A stretch of 64,000 nucleotides of DNA from SCGC-AAA076-P13 sp905478035 (GCA_943846785.1 OX044367.1:434001-498000); one strand, 5' to 3'. Shown: positions 48,703 to 59,204, numbered from the stretch's first letter. A program made the numbers and translations. The notes: a model not told the origin generated them from the sequence alone.

Positions 48703-49391
48703 GCAAAGTAACAAATAAACAAAAAATTATTCTTGAAAAAGTTGATCCTGAGATGACATATTCTATGGCAGATGCTTTAGAAATATTAAAATCTGTTAAA
48801 TCTAGTAAATTTGAAGAGTCTGTTGATATTGCAATCAGACTTGGTGTAGACCCAAATAAATCTGATCAAAATGTCAGAGGCGCGGTTACTCTTCCTAACA
48901 GTTTAGGAAAGCAAGTTACCGTTGCTGTTTTTGCAGACGGAGATCAAGCTGAAGCAGCCAAAGCAGCAGGTGCTGAATATATTGGAATGGAAGACCTTGC
49001 TGAGAAATTCTCTAAAGAAGAGATTTCAGTTGATGTTGTTATTTCAACAAATGCAGCTATGAAAGTTGTTGGAAAGCTTGGACAAGTATTGGGGCCAAAG
49101 GGTTTAATGCCTAACCCTAAAACTGGCACGGTTTCAGATGATGTTGCTACTGCTATTAATAATGTAAAAGCTGGTCAAGTAAGATTCAGAACAGATAAAA
49201 ATGGAATCATTCATGGAAGTATTGGTAAGGTTTCTTTTGATCTTGAAAAGATACAATCCAATGCAACTGCATTATTAGAAGAATTAAAAAAATTAAAGCC
49301 AGCATCTGCAAAGGGAGTTTATATAGGTAATATTGCTTTAAGTAGCACTATGGGACCTGGTATAAAAATAAACTCATCAGAGCTGGTATAA
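48699..49391 (+). CDS. rplA: 50S ribosomal protein L1
   Basis: 230 residues. FEESVDIAIRLGVDPNKSDQ near 30, VRGAVTLPNSLGK, and GKLGQVLGPKGLMPNPKTGT near 127 are L1 signatures. It forms the mobile L1 stalk and, in E. coli, represses its own operon. rplK-rplA are coupled by the 4-base overlap. Confidence 0.97.
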   Translation: MSKVTNKQKIILEKVDPEMTYSMADALEILKSVKSSKFEESVDIAIRLGVDPNKSDQNVRGAVTLPNSLGKQVTVAVFADGDQAEAAKAAGAEYIGMEDLAEKFSKEEISVDVVISTNAAMKVVGKLGQVLGPKGLMPNPKTGTVSDDVATAINNVKAGQVRFRTDKNGIIHGSIGKVSFDLEKIQSNATALLEELKKLKPASAKGVYIGNIALSSTMGPGIKINSSELV

Positions 49392-49424
49392 GTTTTAGCT
49401 TTATAAGAAATTATATAGCTAGAT

Positions 49425-49495
49425 AGTTGCGTTTACGCAGCCGTCAAAGACCGTAGGTGTCGCGAGACTTAATTTCCTACGTAGGTGGTGTTCAA
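49425..49495 (+). ncRNA. Ribosomal protein L10 leader (autoregulatory RNA)
   Basis: The 161 bases between rplA and rplJ hold the L10 leader pattern: AAAGACCGTAGGTG, then GAGACTTAATTTCCTACGTAGGTGG, with the stem CGTAGG (49452-49457) / CCTACG (49476-49481). The same order of sequence blocks (AGACCGCAGGTG...CTTAAT...CCTGCGTAGACGG) is seen in the E. coli leader, where the L10-L7/L12 complex binds to repress translation of rplJ and rplL. Confidence 0.8.
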
Positions 49496-49552
49496 ATTGT
49501 AATTTTGCAATTTGTCGCCGAATGGCCGAGAGGCTTAAACAGGAGAATTGCT

Positions 49553-50083
49553 GTGGCGTTATCAAAAAGTGAAAAAGAAAGAATAGTTGGTGAAGTTAAG
49601 GAAGTTGCATCGAATGCATCATCTTTAGTTATTTCAGATGCAAGGGGCCTAAAGGTTACTGAGCTTTCTGAAGTGAGGCAAAAGGCTACTCAGTCTGGTA
49701 TACATATTCAAATAATCAAGAACTCGCTTGCTAAATTAGCATTTGAGGGAACTGATTTTGGTTGTTCAGATGAAGTGCTTGTTGGACCATCTTTATTTGC
49801 TTTTTCTTTTGAAGAACCAGGTGCAGCGGCTAAATTGCTTAAAACATATGCAAAGAATTTTGATAATTTAGAAATCAAAGCTTTGGTAGTTGAAGGGCAG
49901 TTACTTGATGGAGGCCAAATAGATATTCTTGCTAGCCTTCCATCTAAAGTTGAGGCTTATGGCCTCATTGCAAATGTGTTGCAGGCTCCAGTTAGTAAAT
50001 TTGCTACTTTGTTAAATGAAGTGCCAAGTAAATTAGCTAGAGTTTTAACAGCAGTTCAAGACAAAAAAAAGGCAGAAGCCTAA
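49553..50083 (+). CDS. rplJ: 50S ribosomal protein L10
   Basis: 176 residues from the GTG at 49553, preceded by CAGGAG; the open frame extends 32 codons further upstream but only through the L10 leader RNA, so that extension is rejected. MALSKSEKERIVGEVKEVA, ISDARGLKVTELSEVRQ and KNSLAKLAFEGTDF match L10. It anchors L7/L12 dimers in the stalk and autoregulates the operon through the leader. Confidence 0.96.
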   Translation: MALSKSEKERIVGEVKEVASNASSLVISDARGLKVTELSEVRQKATQSGIHIQIIKNSLAKLAFEGTDFGCSDEVLVGPSLFAFSFEEPGAAAKLLKTYAKNFDNLEIKALVVEGQLLDGGQIDILASLPSKVEAYGLIANVLQAPVSKFATLLNEVPSKLARVLTAVQDKKKAEA

Positions 50084-50101
50084 ATTATAAGGAGAATTAG
50101 A

Positions 50102-50482
50102 ATGGCAACTAGTAAAGAGGATATTTTAAAAGCTATAGAAGAGATGTCAGTAATGGATCTTGTAGATCTTATTTCTGATATCGAAGAAAAGTTTGGTGTG
50201 ACAGCAGCAGCAGCAGTTGCAGCAGCACCAGCAGCGGCAGCAGGCGGAGACGCAGAAGCAGCTGAAGAAAAAGATGCTTTTGATGTTGTATTAAATGCAG
50301 CAGGCGATCAAAAAGTACAAGTTATTAAAGCTGTAAGAGCTATAACTGGTCTTGGATTAAAAGAAGCAAAAGATATGGTAGATGGCGCACCTAGTACAGT
50401 TAAAGAAGGTGCTAGTAAAGATGATGCAGAAGCAATGTTAACTCAGCTTACTGAGGCTGGAGCAACTGCAGAACTTAAATAA
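50102..50482 (+). CDS. rplL: 50S ribosomal protein L7/L12
   Basis: 126 residues. N-terminal dimerisation part (MSVMDLVDLISDIEEKFGV), an alanine-rich hinge from about 34 to 58, and the C-terminal factor-binding domain FDVVLNAAGDQKVQVIKAVR, TGLGLKEAKDMVDGAP. Good AAGGAG ribosome binding site 7 bases before the ATG. The alanine hinge uses many GCA codons in a row. Confidence 0.98.
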   Translation: MATSKEDILKAIEEMSVMDLVDLISDIEEKFGVTAAAAVAAAPAAAAGGDAEAAEEKDAFDVVLNAAGDQKVQVIKAVRAITGLGLKEAKDMVDGAPSTVKEGASKDDAEAMLTQLTEAGATAELK

Positions 50483-50521
50483 ACCATTAAACATATAAAT
50501 AATAAATAAAAGGGCGCATTT

Positions 50522-53500
50522 ATGTCATACAGCTATACAGAAAAGAAAAGAATAAGAAAAAACTTTGGAACTTTCTCCAAGGTTATGGAACTTCCTAATC
50601 TTATTGAAACTCAAACTAAATCTTATTCTGAATTTTTACAAGCTGATGTGGCTCCTGATGCTAGGAAAAAACAGGGACTTGAAGATGTATTCCAGTCCTT
50701 GTTCCCTATTAAAAGTGTTTCAGGAAATGCTGCTCTTGAATATGTTTCATATGAATTGGGTAAAAACACTTATGATGTTCAAGAGTGTTTAGTTCAGGGC
50801 TTATCCTACTCTGCTCCGCTCAGAATAAAAGTAAAGTTAGTTCTTTATGATAGAGAAACAAACTTCAAAGAAGTTAAGGATATAAAAGAAGGGGAAGTTT
50901 TCATGGGCGAAGTCCCATTAATGACTTCAGATGCATCATTCGTTGTTAATGGAACTGAAAGGGTTGTGGTATCACAACTTCATAGGTCTCCTGGTGTATT
51001 TTATGATCATGACAAAGGCAAAACACATTCTTCTGGCAAGGTATTATATTCAGCTAGAATTATTCCTTACAGAGGCTCATGGTTAGATTTTGAATTCGAT
51101 CCTAAAGATATTTTATTTAGCAGAATAGATAGAAGAAGAAAAATACCAGCAACCATTATGCTTAGAGCATTAGATATGGGCACTGAAGAAATTCTTTCTG
51201 AGTTTTATGATGAAGATGCTTTTGTTCTTGAAAAAGACACTGTAAAACTTGCGCTTATTCCTGAGAGATTGAGAGGTGAAACACTTCCAGTTGATTTAAA
51301 AGTTAAAAGTAAGGTTTATGTTCAGGCAGGAAAAAGAATTACTGCTAGGCATATTAAAGAGTTATCGAATGCCAATGTTAATGAAATTACACTTGCTGAA
51401 GAGTTTTTGGTTGGAAAAGTTCTATCTAAAGATATTTTTAACAAAGAGACAGGCGAAGTTTTATATTCTGCCAATACTGAAATAGATAATGAAGTTTTAG
51501 AGACTCTTAAAGAAAATAATGTATCAGAAATTACTTGTTTATTTATAAATGAGCTTGATAAAGGGCCATATATCTCTAATACACTTAGAGCAGATCCAAC
51601 ATCAAATAGGCTTGAAGCTCTTGTAGAAATCTACAGAATGATGAGACCTGGAGAACCACCAACCAAAGATTCAGCAGAAACTTTATTCAATAATCTGTTC
51701 TTTAACGAAGAAAGATATGATTTATCTGAAGTTGGAAGAATGAAGTTTAATAGACGCTTGAAGTTAGATTCTGCAAAAGAGAATGATAATATTTTAGACA
51801 AAGAAGACATTATTGAAGTAATGAAAGGTATTGTTAATATTCGTGATGGTCATGATATTGTTGACGATATTGATCACCTTGGTAATAGAAGAGTTAGATC
51901 TGTTGGAGAAATGACAGCAAACCAGTTTAGAGTTGGTCTAATAAGAGTCGAAAGAGCTGTTAGAGAAAGATTAAGTATGGCAGAAGCAGATGAGCTAGGA
52001 CCGCAAGATCTAATCAATGCAAAGCCTGTTACTGCAGCCATTAAAGAATTTTTTGGCTCTAGCCAATTATCTCAGTTTATGGATCAAAACAATCCACTGT
52101 CTGAAATTACTCACAAAAGAAGAGTATCTGCTTTAGGACCAGGTGGTCTTACTAGAGAAAGAGCAGGTTTTGAGGTTAGAGACGTTCATCCTACCCATTA
52201 TGGAAGAGTGTGCCCAATTGAAACTCCAGAAGGACCGAATATTGGTTTAATTAATTCTTTTGCTTCGTACTCAAGAACCAACCAATATGGCTTTATTGAA
52301 ACTCCTTACAGAAAAGTTGTTAACGGTACAGTTACAGATGAAATAATGTATTTATCTGCTATTGATGAAGCAGAGCATGTAATTGCTCAGGCTAATGTTG
52401 CCCTAGATAATAAAAATAAATTTGTTGATGATCTTGTTGCTGTTAGACACGCTAGTGAATTTGAGTTGATGTCATCTGATAGAGTTGATCTAATGGATGT
52501 ATCTCCGCAACAGGTTGTATCAATTGCAGCATCATTAATTCCTTTCTTAGAGCATGATGACGCAAACAGAGCTTTAATGGGTTCTAATATGCAGCGTCAA
52601 GCAGTACCAGTGCTTAGAGCTGAAAAACCTCTAGTTGGAACTGGTCTTGAATCAGTGGTTGCAAGAGATTCAGGAGTCTGTATCGTTGCAAAAAATTCTG
52701 GTGTTGTTGAAAATGTAGATGCATCAAGGATTGTAGTTAGAGTTACAGACAAAAAATCTAAATCAGCATCCGATGTATATAATCTTGTGAAGTACACAAG
52801 ATCCAATCAGAATACTTGTATAAATCAAAGACCAATTGTTAGAGTTGGAGATGTTGTGAAAGCTGGTGATGTTCTAGCAGATGGTCCATCTGTAGATAAT
52901 GGGGAGCTAGCACTAGGACAAAATATCCGCATAGCATTCATGCCATGGAATGGTTATAACTTTGAAGATTCAATTCTCATATCTGAAAAAGTTGCAAGAG
53001 AAGACAGATTCACATCTATTCATATTCAAGAAATTGTATGTGTAGCTAGAGATACAAAGCTTGGTTCAGAAGAAATCACTGCAGATATACCTAATGTAGG
53101 CGAAGGCTCTCTTAATAAATTAGATGATTGCGGTATTGTTTATGTTGGCGCTGAAGTAGAGCCAGGTGACATTTTAGTTGGAAAGATAACTCCAAAAGGA
53201 GAGACTCAGCTTTCTCCTGAAGAAAAACTTTTAAGAGCAATTTTTGGTGAAAAAGCCTCTGATGTTAAAGATACATCACAAAGATCTAGCTCAAAAGGAA
53301 CTGTTATCGGTGTCGAAGTATTTACTAGAGATGGAGTTGAAAAAGACGAAAGAACTCAGGCTATAGAACAAGATCATCTTGATCAATCAAAAAAAGATGC
53401 AGATGACGAAGCTTTTGTTGTTGAACAAGCAACAAAAACTAGACTATGCGATCTCTTAAAAGGTAAAAAAGCTATTAAAGGTAATGGTATTAAAAAAGGT

Positions 53501-54583
53501 GAAACATTATCTTCTGAAAAACTAGAATCTTTAGAACTTAATGATCTTTTCTCAATAAGAACAGATACAGACTCTATCAACGATGTTATCGAGGATACCG
53601 AGAAATCTTATAAAGCTTACGCTAAAGACATCAAGTCTAGATTTGAAGAGAAAAAAGCAAAAATCATTAGAGGCCATGACTTGGCTCCTGGTGTTATTAA
53701 AATTGTTAAAGTCTACTTAGCTATCAAGCGTAGAATTCAGCCTGGTGACAAAATGGCTGGACGTCATGGAAACAAGGGTGTTATTTCAGAGATAATGCCA
53801 GTTGAAGATATGCCGTATGATAAAGATGGTAATCCAGTAGATATAGTTTTAAATCCTCTAGGGGTTCCATCAAGGATGAATGTTGGACAAATTCTTGAAA
53901 CTCATATGGGTTGCGCTGCGAAAGGTATCGGTCAAAAAATTGATTTAATGCTTAAAGAAAATGCAAAACCAGCTGAGTTAAAAACTTACTTGGATAAACT
54001 TTATAATGCTAATGCAGCAAATAAAGAAGATATAAATTCATTTAATAATAGTGAAATTATGGAGTTAGCTCATAATCTTAAAGATGGGTTGCCTATAGCT
54101 ACTCCTGTTTTTGATGGGGCAAAAGAAAGTGAGGTAAAAGATCTTTTAAAGCTTGCTGATCTCCCAGAATCAGGACAATTCACATTATATGATGGAAGAA
54201 CAGGATCTAAGTTTGATAGACCTGTAACAGTTGGATATATGTATATTATTAAGTTGAATCATTTGGTTGACGACAAAATGCATGCTAGATCAACTGGTTC
54301 ATATAGCTTGGTTACTCAACAGCCATTAGGTGGTAAAGCTCAATTTGGTGGACAAAGATTTGGTGAAATGGAAGTTTGGGCTTTAGAAGCATATGGTGCG
54401 TCTTATACACTGCAAGAAATGCTAACTGTTAAATCAGATGACGTTTCAGGTAGAACAAAAATGTATAAAAATATTGTTGATGGAAGTTATGAAATGGATG
54501 CCGATATCCCTGAGTCATTTAATGTTCTTAGCAAAGAGATTAAATCACTTGGAATTAACCTCGAATTAGATTCAGAAAATTAG
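50522..54583 (+). CDS. rpoB: RNA polymerase subunit beta
   Basis: 1353 residues. N-terminal YTEKKRIRKNFGTFSKVMELPNL is divided by the usual beta lobe motifs. The rifampicin region near 510-530 reads SSQLSQFMDQNNPLSEITHKRR with no obvious resistance change. Later GDKMAGRHGNKGV and the C-terminal GGQRFGEMEVWALEAYGA. It follows rplL by 39 bases and is probably controlled by readthrough from the rplKAJL promoter; I see no terminator between. Confidence 0.98.
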   Translation: MSYSYTEKKRIRKNFGTFSKVMELPNLIETQTKSYSEFLQADVAPDARKKQGLEDVFQSLFPIKSVSGNAALEYVSYELGKNTYDVQECLVQGLSYSAPLRIKVKLVLYDRETNFKEVKDIKEGEVFMGEVPLMTSDASFVVNGTERVVVSQLHRSPGVFYDHDKGKTHSSGKVLYSARIIPYRGSWLDFEFDPKDILFSRIDRRRKIPATIMLRALDMGTEEILSEFYDEDAFVLEKDTVKLALIPERLRGETLPVDLKVKSKVYVQAGKRITARHIKELSNANVNEITLAEEFLVGKVLSKDIFNKETGEVLYSANTEIDNEVLETLKENNVSEITCLFINELDKGPYISNTLRADPTSNRLEALVEIYRMMRPGEPPTKDSAETLFNNLFFNEERYDLSEVGRMKFNRRLKLDSAKENDNILDKEDIIEVMKGIVNIRDGHDIVDDIDHLGNRRVRSVGEMTANQFRVGLIRVERAVRERLSMAEADELGPQDLINAKPVTAAIKEFFGSSQLSQFMDQNNPLSEITHKRRVSALGPGGLTRERAGFEVRDVHPTHYGRVCPIETPEGPNIGLINSFASYSRTNQYGFIETPYRKVVNGTVTDEIMYLSAIDEAEHVIAQANVALDNKNKFVDDLVAVRHASEFELMSSDRVDLMDVSPQQVVSIAASLIPFLEHDDANRALMGSNMQRQAVPVLRAEKPLVGTGLESVVARDSGVCIVAKNSGVVENVDASRIVVRVTDKKSKSASDVYNLVKYTRSNQNTCINQRPIVRVGDVVKAGDVLADGPSVDNGELALGQNIRIAFMPWNGYNFEDSILISEKVAREDRFTSIHIQEIVCVARDTKLGSEEITADIPNVGEGSLNKLDDCGIVYVGAEVEPGDILVGKITPKGETQLSPEEKLLRAIFGEKASDVKDTSQRSSSKGTVIGVEVFTRDGVEKDERTQAIEQDHLDQSKKDADDEAFVVEQATKTRLCDLLKGKKAIKGNGIKKGETLSSEKLESLELNDLFSIRTDTDSINDVIEDTEKSYKAYAKDIKSRFEEKKAKIIRGHDLAPGVIKIVKVYLAIKRRIQPGDKMAGRHGNKGVISEIMPVEDMPYDKDGNPVDIVLNPLGVPSRMNVGQILETHMGCAAKGIGQKIDLMLKENAKPAELKTYLDKLYNANAANKEDINSFNNSEIMELAHNLKDGLPIATPVFDGAKESEVKDLLKLADLPESGQFTLYDGRTGSKFDRPVTVGYMYIIKLNHLVDDKMHARSTGSYSLVTQQPLGGKAQFGGQRFGEMEVWALEAYGASYTLQEMLTVKSDDVSGRTKMYKNIVDGSYEMDADIPESFNVLSKEIKSLGINLELDSEN

Positions 54584-54592
54584 GAGATTAAA

Positions 54593-57500
54593 TTGAGAGA
54601 CTTATTAAATTCTTTAAAAACAGGGCAGGATGATTTTACTACTATTTCTGCAGGACTAGCTTCTCCACAAGTAATCAAATCTTGGTCTTTTGGTGAAGTA
54701 AAGAAGCCAGAAACAATAAATTATAGAACTTTCAAACCAGAAAGAGATGGACTATTTTGCTCCAAAATATTTGGTCCAATAAAAGATTACGAATGTATTT
54801 GTGGTAAATACAAAAGAATGAAGCACAGAGGTGTTGTTTGTGAAAAGTGTGGAGTTGAGGTTACTCTAGCAAAAGTTAGAAGAGAAAGAATGGGTCATAT
54901 TGATCTTGCTGCTCCGGTTGCTCATATATGGTTTTTAAAATCACTTCCATCAAGAATTGGTCTACTTTTAAATACAACTTTAAGAGAGATTGAAAGGGTC
55001 TTATATTTTGAAAGCTACATCGTAACTGATCCAGGACTAACTCCTCTTGAAAAAGGAGAGATATTAACTGAAGAAGAGTGGGTTGAGAAATATGAAGAAT
55101 TTGGTGACGAGTTTCAAGCAGGTATGGGTGCAGAGTCTGTTCAGATTCTTCTTGAAGAATTAGACATTAATGAAGAAATTCGAGAAATAAGAGAAGAAAT
55201 TCCTCAAACTAACTCCGAAACAAAGCTAAAAAAACTTTCAAAAAGACTTAAGCTTTTAGAAGCATTTAATGAGTCAGGAAATAGACCTGAATGGATGGTT
55301 ATGAATGTTTTACCAGTTTTACCACCTGACTTAAGACCTCTAGTACCACTTGAAGGTGGTCGTTTTGCTACTTCAGATTTAAATGATCTATACAGAAGGG
55401 TCATTAATAGAAATAACAGATTAAAAAGACTCTTAGAGTTAAATGCACCTGAAATCATTGTAAGAAATGAAAAAAGAATGCTTCAAGAATCAGTTGATGC
55501 TCTTCTAGATAATGGAAGAAGAGGAAGGGTTATAACAGGAACTAATAAACGTCCACTTAAATCTCTTGCAGATATGATTAAAGGTAAAGGTGGAAGATTT
55601 AGACAGAACCTTTTAGGAAAAAGGGTTGATTATTCTGGTAGATCAGTAATTGTTTCAGGACCTACATTAAAGCTACATCAATGTGGATTACCTAAAAAAA
55701 TGGCCTTAGAACTATTTAAACCATTTGTTTATGGAAAGTTAGAGCAAAGAGAGCTAGCGACTACAATTAAAGCAGCTAAAAAACTTGTAGAAAGGGAAAC
55801 TCCTGAGGTATGGGAGGTTCTTGAAGATGTAATTAGAGAGCATCCAGTTATGCTTAATAGAGCTCCAACTCTGCATAGACTAGGTTTACAGGCTTTTGAA
55901 CCTAAATTAATTGAAGGTAAGGCTATTCAACTTCATCCTTTAGTTTGTGTTGCTTTTAATGCTGACTTTGATGGCGACCAAATGGCTGTTCATGTTCCTC
56001 TAACATTAGAGGCTCAATTAGAAGCAAGAGCTTTAATGATGTCTACAAATAATATTTTATCTCCAGCTGATGGATCACCGATTATCAATCCAACACAAGA
56101 TGTTGTTTTAGGTTTGTATTATATGACTAGAGATAATGCTAGTGCTAATGGTGCGGGCAGAGTTTTCAGCGACCCTGATGAGGTTTTAAGAGCGTATGAA
56201 ACTGAAACCCTTAATATTCATGCTGCAATTAAAGTTAGAATTACTAATAAAGATGGCGAGAAGCAAATACATGAAACTACTGTAGGTAGAGTACTTATAT
56301 GGAGAATTACTCCTAACGCAGTTGGTTTTGAAAACATTAATAAAGTTCTTAATAAAAAATTAATTTCAAAATTAGTTGATATCTCATACAGAAAAGCTGG
56401 CTTGAAAGAGACAGTTATTTTTGCTGACCAATTAATGTATCTTGGGTTTGATTTCTCAACTAGATCAGGATCATCTATCGGTGTTAATGACTTTGTTATT
56501 CCAGAACAAAAAGCAAAAATTATTGATGATTCAGAGAAAGAAGTAAAAGCTATCGAGAAGCAATTTGATTCAGGTCTTGTAACAAGAGGCGAAAGATATA
56601 ATAAAGTTATCGATATTTGGTCTAGAGCCAATGAGCAAGTAGCTAAAGCTATGATGGAAAAAATTAGTACTGAGACTGCTAAAACTCCTGAAGGTGAAGA
56701 GGTAGATCAATCCTCATTTAATTCTGTATATATTTATGCAGATTCAGGTGCAAGAGGTTCACCGGCGCAGATTAGACAGCTTTCTGGAATGAGAGGGTTA
56801 ATGTCTAAGCCAGATGGTTCTATTATTGAAACTCCTATTACAGCTAATTTTAGGGAAGGACTTTCAGTTTTACAGTATTTTATTTCTACTCACGGAGCCA
56901 GGAAAGGTCTTGCTGATACAGCTTTAAAAACTGCAAACTCAGGATATCTTACAAGAAGGCTTTGTGACGTTTCTATGGATTCAGTTATTAATATTGAAGA
57001 TTGTGGTACTGACCAATCAATAACAGTAACATCTATAATTGATGGTGGTGAAATAATTCAGGCATTAACTGATAGAATCCTTGGAAGAGTTATAGCTGAG
57101 CCCATTTTAGATAATGATGGCAATGTTCTTTTTGAAAAAGACACTATGTTAGATGAAGATGCTGTTGATGTAATTGACACACTTAATCTTGCTTCTTTAA
57201 AAGTTAGATCTCCTATGACATGTGAGGCATCAATAGGGGTTTGCTCAAAATGTTACGGTAGAGATTTAGCAAGAGGTCATTTAGTGCATAGAGGAGAGGC
57301 TGTTGGTGTAGTTGCTGCTCAATCTATTGGTGAGCCAGGAACTCAGCTAACCATGCGTACTTTCCATATTGGTGGAGCTGCTTCAAGCTCTTCTGAAGAT
57401 AATGCAATTTATAATAAAAACAAGGGTGTTGTAACTTTTTCTGATGATATGAAAACAGTTACCAATAAAGATAAGTTAGAAGTTGTTGTGTCTAGAAATG

Positions 57501-58774
57501 CAATGGCGACCATTACTGAGCCTAGTGGAAAAATTACTGAACAGTATAAAGTTCCTTATGGAGCAACACTTGAAGTTAAAAATGAATCTGATCTTGAAGC
57601 TGGAATAAAAGTTGCATCTTGGGATCCTTATACAAGACCTATTGTTGCTGAAGCATCAGGAAAAGTTAGATTTATTGATATAGAAGATGGGGTAACCGTT
57701 AGAGAGCAAATGGATGAGCTTACTGGATTATCTAGTATTGAAATCATAGAAGTCTCTGATAGGCCTACTGCTGGTAGAGATTTATCTCCAAAAGTTGAGA
57801 TTGTAGACTCAAAAGGCAAAGTTCTTTTAATAGGAGATTTCAATGCTCCTGCAGAATATCCACTACCTGCTGGAGGGCTAGTCAATTTAAGAGACGGTCA
57901 AAAACTTACAGCTGGTGAGGTTATTGCAAGAATGCCTTTAGTTGCTTCTAAGACAAAAGATATAACAGGTGGTCTTCCAAGGGTAGCTGATTTATTTGAA
58001 GCAAGAAAACCTAAAGATGCCTCTGTTCTATCAGAGGAAACAGGTATTATTTCTTTTGGAAAAGAAACAAAAGGCAAAGTAAGGCTTGTGATAACTCCAG
58101 AAGGGGCTACGAAGAAAGCTCAGAATACAGAAATGTTAATTCCAAAGCACAGAACCCTTTCAGTTTTTGAAGGTGAAAGAATTTCTAAAGGTGATATTAT
58201 TTCAGACGGACCTTATAGTCCTCATGATATTTTAAGACTAAAAGGCATCCCAGAATTAACAAACTTTATTGTTAATGAGATTCAAGATGTATATAGACTT
58301 CAAGGTGTGTCAATCAATGATAAGCATATTGAAACTATCCTAAGACAGATGTTAAGAAAGGCACTAATCGTAGATGGTGGTGACACTAAGTTTATTCAGG
58401 GTGATCAAGTAAGCTATGCTGAATTAATTGAAGAAAATGCTAAAGTAGAATCTGCAGGTAATACTCCAGCTGAATACGAGAGAGTTCTGCTTGGAATTAC
58501 CAAAGCATCATTAGCAACTGATTCATTCATATCAGCGGCATCTTTCCAAGAGACTACAAGAGTCCTTACAGAAGCAGCTGTTACTGGTAAGAAGGATCAT
58601 CTGAGAGGCTTAAAAGAAAATGTTGTAGTTGGAAGACTCATACCTGCAGGAACAGGTATGGAATTCCATGATAAATTAAAAAATAAAAAACAATTTGATC
58701 TTGATGAACAAACTCTTTCTGCAGATGATATCGAAGCAGCACTAAGACAAGAACTTCAAGAAACGGAGGAATAA
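54593..58774 (+). CDS. rpoC: RNA polymerase subunit beta'
   Basis: 1393 residues from a TTG start with TAGGAG 7 bases upstream. Zinc-binding N-terminal CICGKYKRMKHRGVVCEKCG near 62, the catalytic NADFDGDQM near 460, and the second zinc site CEASIGVCSKCYGRDLARG near 880. Placed 9 bases after rpoB. The C-terminal end carries GGAGGA, which also forms a ribosome binding site for the next small ORF. Confidence 0.98.
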   Translation: MRDLLNSLKTGQDDFTTISAGLASPQVIKSWSFGEVKKPETINYRTFKPERDGLFCSKIFGPIKDYECICGKYKRMKHRGVVCEKCGVEVTLAKVRRERMGHIDLAAPVAHIWFLKSLPSRIGLLLNTTLREIERVLYFESYIVTDPGLTPLEKGEILTEEEWVEKYEEFGDEFQAGMGAESVQILLEELDINEEIREIREEIPQTNSETKLKKLSKRLKLLEAFNESGNRPEWMVMNVLPVLPPDLRPLVPLEGGRFATSDLNDLYRRVINRNNRLKRLLELNAPEIIVRNEKRMLQESVDALLDNGRRGRVITGTNKRPLKSLADMIKGKGGRFRQNLLGKRVDYSGRSVIVSGPTLKLHQCGLPKKMALELFKPFVYGKLEQRELATTIKAAKKLVERETPEVWEVLEDVIREHPVMLNRAPTLHRLGLQAFEPKLIEGKAIQLHPLVCVAFNADFDGDQMAVHVPLTLEAQLEARALMMSTNNILSPADGSPIINPTQDVVLGLYYMTRDNASANGAGRVFSDPDEVLRAYETETLNIHAAIKVRITNKDGEKQIHETTVGRVLIWRITPNAVGFENINKVLNKKLISKLVDISYRKAGLKETVIFADQLMYLGFDFSTRSGSSIGVNDFVIPEQKAKIIDDSEKEVKAIEKQFDSGLVTRGERYNKVIDIWSRANEQVAKAMMEKISTETAKTPEGEEVDQSSFNSVYIYADSGARGSPAQIRQLSGMRGLMSKPDGSIIETPITANFREGLSVLQYFISTHGARKGLADTALKTANSGYLTRRLCDVSMDSVINIEDCGTDQSITVTSIIDGGEIIQALTDRILGRVIAEPILDNDGNVLFEKDTMLDEDAVDVIDTLNLASLKVRSPMTCEASIGVCSKCYGRDLARGHLVHRGEAVGVVAAQSIGEPGTQLTMRTFHIGGAASSSSEDNAIYNKNKGVVTFSDDMKTVTNKDKLEVVVSRNAMATITEPSGKITEQYKVPYGATLEVKNESDLEAGIKVASWDPYTRPIVAEASGKVRFIDIEDGVTVREQMDELTGLSSIEIIEVSDRPTAGRDLSPKVEIVDSKGKVLLIGDFNAPAEYPLPAGGLVNLRDGQKLTAGEVIARMPLVASKTKDITGGLPRVADLFEARKPKDASVLSEETGIISFGKETKGKVRLVITPEGATKKAQNTEMLIPKHRTLSVFEGERISKGDIISDGPYSPHDILRLKGIPELTNFIVNEIQDVYRLQGVSINDKHIETILRQMLRKALIVDGGDTKFIQGDQVSYAELIEENAKVESAGNTPAEYERVLLGITKASLATDSFISAASFQETTRVLTEAAVTGKKDHLRGLKENVVVGRLIPAGTGMEFHDKLKNKKQFDLDEQTLSADDIEAALRQELQETEE

Positions 58775-58815
58775 TGTTGACCGCAATTGATCTAATCTAT
58801 AGAATCGCGGCCTAA
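58774..58815 (+). CDS. Possible 13-codon leader ORF between rpoC and rpsL
   Basis: Encodes MLTAIDLIYRIAA. The ATG shares its A with the rpoC stop codon (TAATG) and is preceded at a fitting distance by GGAGGA (58765-58770), the best ribosome binding site in this part. It ends 15 bases before the rpsL ATG, which itself has none. It may be a leader peptide coupling rpsL translation, or chance, since GGAGGA is also the rpoC codons for its last glutamates. Confidence 0.35.
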   Translation: MLTAIDLIYRIAA

Positions 58816-58830
58816 CCAAAAAAAAATATT

Positions 58831-59202
58831 ATGGCAACAGTAAATCAGTTATTAAAAAAGTCTAGAAAACCAAAAGTTAGAAAGACAGATGTACCGGCAT
58901 TGAATGCATGTCCTCAAAGAAGAGGTGTTTGCACTCGTGTATATACAACAACTCCTAAAAAACCTAACTCAGCTTTAAGGAAAGTTTGTAGAGTTAGATT
59001 AACAAGTGGTTTTGAGGTCACATCTTATATTGGTGGAGAAGGACATAATCTTCAAGAACATTCATTGGTTTTAATAAGAGGTGGAAGAGTAAAAGATCTA
59101 CCTGGAGTTAGATATCACACAGTAAGAGGAACTTTAGATACATCCGGAGTTGCTAACAGAAAACAAAGAAGATCCAAATATGGAGCCAAAAAAGGTAAAT
59201 AA
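58831..59202 (+). CDS. rpsL: 30S ribosomal protein S12
   Basis: 123 residues. ATVNQLLKKSRKPKVRKTDVP at the start, TTPKKPNSALRKVCRVRL near 38 (lysine of the streptomycin site, PKKPNS, unchanged) and the C-terminal GVRYHTVRGTLDTSGVANR. It monitors codon pairing in the decoding centre. No Shine-Dalgarno; an A run lies before the ATG. Directly follows rpoC, so rif and str clusters are joined. Confidence 0.98.
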   Translation: MATVNQLLKKSRKPKVRKTDVPALNACPQRRGVCTRVYTTTPKKPNSALRKVCRVRLTSGFEVTSYIGGEGHNLQEHSLVLIRGGRVKDLPGVRYHTVRGTLDTSGVANRKQRRSKYGAKKGK

Positions 59203-59204
59203 TT

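Noticed and set aside
49457..49552. A 32-codon N-terminal extension of L10
   Set aside because: It runs through the L10 leader RNA; the GTG at 49553 has CAGGAG upstream and matches the family start.
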